From the NCBI GenBank assembly GCA_018500065.2, contig JAHBAO020000110.1:1-6697 (forward strand): a DNA stretch of 6,697 nt. The letters are read 5' to 3'. The notes beneath the pieces are model-generated. The model was given only the letters and a program-made list of their open reading frames with translations. It searched no databases and was not told the DNA's origin. Positions 4,957 to 6,697 of the stretch are shown one piece after another. Source of the stretch: Octadecabacter sp. (GTDB lineage Bacteria; Pseudomonadota; Alphaproteobacteria; Rhodobacterales; Rhodobacteraceae). The stretch's first letter is position 1; each line of letters starts with the position of its first letter. A program made the position numbers and the translations under genes.

Positions 4957-5415
4957 ATGACACACACCCTAACCCGTCCCGTGCGCCTCGCCGCCCGCGC
5001 AATCATTCTACACGACAACAAGCTGCTGTTGGTGAATGCCTACAAAGGCCGCGATAATCTGTGGTGTGCACCTGGTGGCGGCGCAGAACCCCACCAAAGC
5101 CTGCCAGAAAACCTCGCCCGCGAGGTGATGGAAGAAACGGGGCTGACGGTAGATGTACACAATCCCTGTCTGATCAACGAATTTCACGACCCGAAGGGCA
5201 CCTTTCACCAGGTCGAAGTGTTCTTTCGCTGCACTTTGGTCGCAGGCAAGCTCGACCCAGCATGGCAAGACCCCGAACATATCGTCAGTTTACGTAAATG
5301 GGTTACACGCGATGAAATGGACCGCCTCACGGTGCGCCCGAAATCCCTCGCGGCCGCGGCCTGGGGCGACGCCGATGCGTTGGTCTATGATCCGCTCGAA
5401 GCGATCCTCCCCTAG
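4957..5415 (+). CDS. Nudix hydrolase
   Basis: A 152-residue cytoplasmic protein with a single Nudix domain, hydrolysing a nucleoside diphosphate linked to another group, with Mg2+ bound by the Nudix helix. The box runs from Gly41 to Leu63: PGGGAEPHQ then SLPENLA then REVMEETGL, fitting G-x5-E-x7-REUxEExGU except that the first glutamate is Gln47. The metal-binding REVMEE (55-60) is intact, so activity is expected. LWCAPGGG before the box and the FHQVEVFFRC strand after it are typical. The substrate cannot be deduced: neither the MutT 8-oxo-dGTP nor the ADP-ribose subfamily shows clear marks. The start is the first ATG; no strong ribosome site is visible. It is divergent from the hydrolase and convergent with groEL. 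Confidence 0.9.
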   Translation: MTHTLTRPVRLAARAIILHDNKLLLVNAYKGRDNLWCAPGGGAEPHQSLPENLAREVMEETGLTVDVHNPCLINEFHDPKGTFHQVEVFFRCTLVAGKLDPAWQDPEHIVSLRKWVTRDEMDRLTVRPKSLAAAAWGDADALVYDPLEAILP

Positions 5416-5428
5416 TCATCACGCACCG

Positions 5429-5472
5429 CAAATCTTCAAAAGATTTGTACACAAATTCTTTTAAAGAATTTG
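5429..5472. repeat. Two tandem near-identical AT-rich hairpins
   Basis: CAAATCTT (5429-5436) pairs perfectly with AAGATTTG (5440-5447) over a CAA loop. After 4 nt CAAATTCTT (5452-5460) pairs perfectly with AAGAATTTG (5464-5472) over a TTA loop. The two units are near-copies of each other, differing mainly by one inserted T. The junction TTTGT-AC-ACAAA is itself a palindrome, so the block can also fold as one larger cruciform using the outer arms. It begins 14 nt after the Nudix stop. No T run follows either hairpin, so by itself it is not a classical terminator. It may stabilise the 3' end or be a small dispersed palindromic element. Confidence 0.7.
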
Positions 5473-5483
5473 CCGCAGCAACG

Positions 5484-5519
5484 AAAAAGGGCGCCCCGTT
5501 TGGGACGCCCTTCTTTTTT
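5484..5519. terminator. Bidirectional intrinsic terminator between the Nudix gene and groEL
   Basis: AAGGGCG (5487-5493) and CGCCCTT (5506-5512) form a 7-bp stem. An inner CCC/GGG can pair within the 12-nt loop. It is followed by six T at 5514-5519 on the plus strand and preceded by five A at 5484-5488, which become the U run on the minus strand. It can therefore end both the Nudix transcript and the convergent groEL transcript. Confidence 0.88.
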
Positions 5520-5547
5520 GGTTTGGCTCACGGGTCACGTCTCTCGA

Positions 5548-5605
5548 TGTTTCTACGAAACACCTGCCGACTTGCTTCCGTTACTCACTTTTCCTTACGG
5601 AAAAG
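5548..5605 (-). other. Two additional hairpins in the groEL 3' untranslated region
   Basis: Between the groEL stop (5612-5614) and the bidirectional terminator there are two more short perfect hairpins. CTTTTCC (5588-5594) pairs with GGAAAAG (5599-5605) over a 4-nt loop, 6 nt from the stop codon. TGTTTC (5548-5553) pairs with GAAACA (5557-5562) over a TAC loop. Neither is followed by a clear U run on the minus strand, so they look like mRNA 3'-end stabilisers rather than terminators. No gene is visible in this gap. Confidence 0.5.
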
Positions 5606-5611
5606 AGTGGA

Positions 5612-6697
<1,086 letters not shown>

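Overview
The window looks like chromosomal DNA of a Rhodobacteraceae (Roseobacter-group) alphaproteobacterium. The reasons are the moderately high GC, an Hsp20 gene followed directly by a DUF1150 gene, a YdcH/DUF465 - purE - purK order, and a GroEL whose residues look alphaproteobacterial. These assignments come from recognising protein families by eye; no search was run. Nearly all of the window is housekeeping or stress-response genes. I see no mobile element, CRISPR array, tRNA or rRNA.

Layout. (1) Bases 1-145 (+) are the last 47 codons of an APS kinase (CysC or a Sat/CysC fusion), closed by a strong intrinsic terminator at 189-220. (2) Bases 343-2079 are three minus-strand genes, transcribed in the order hsp20, DUF1150, and a zinc-dependent AstE/AspA-family deacylase. 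Upstream of hsp20 is a heat-shock (RpoH-like) promoter candidate and a short 5' leader. The leader can fold into a hairpin resembling the ROSE RNA thermometer, hiding the ribosome binding site. (3) Bases 2264-4091 (+) are a small YdcH-like coiled-coil protein and then purE and purK, which overlap by 8 nt and carry out the two-step carboxylation of AIR to CAIR in purine synthesis. (4) A GC-rich hairpin element separates purK from a convergent, exported alpha/beta-hydrolase (4160-4879, -). (5) A divergent intergenic region with two nested inverted repeats of a GGTCA/TGACC half-site separates the hydrolase from a Nudix hydrolase (4957-5415, +). (6) Bases 5416-5611 hold no gene but four hairpins, among them a bidirectional terminator. 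(7) Bases 5612-6697 (-) are the C-terminal two thirds of groEL, whose start lies beyond the right edge.

How they fit together. Two parts of the protein-quality system, a small heat-shock holdase and the GroEL foldase, lie about 3.5 kb apart on the same strand, separated by purine-synthesis and enzyme genes. The most interesting signal is regulatory: hsp20 seems to be controlled both by a heat-shock promoter and by an RNA thermometer. The small DUF1150 protein is translationally coupled to hsp20 and may be a functional partner of it. I found no clearly new multi-gene system.
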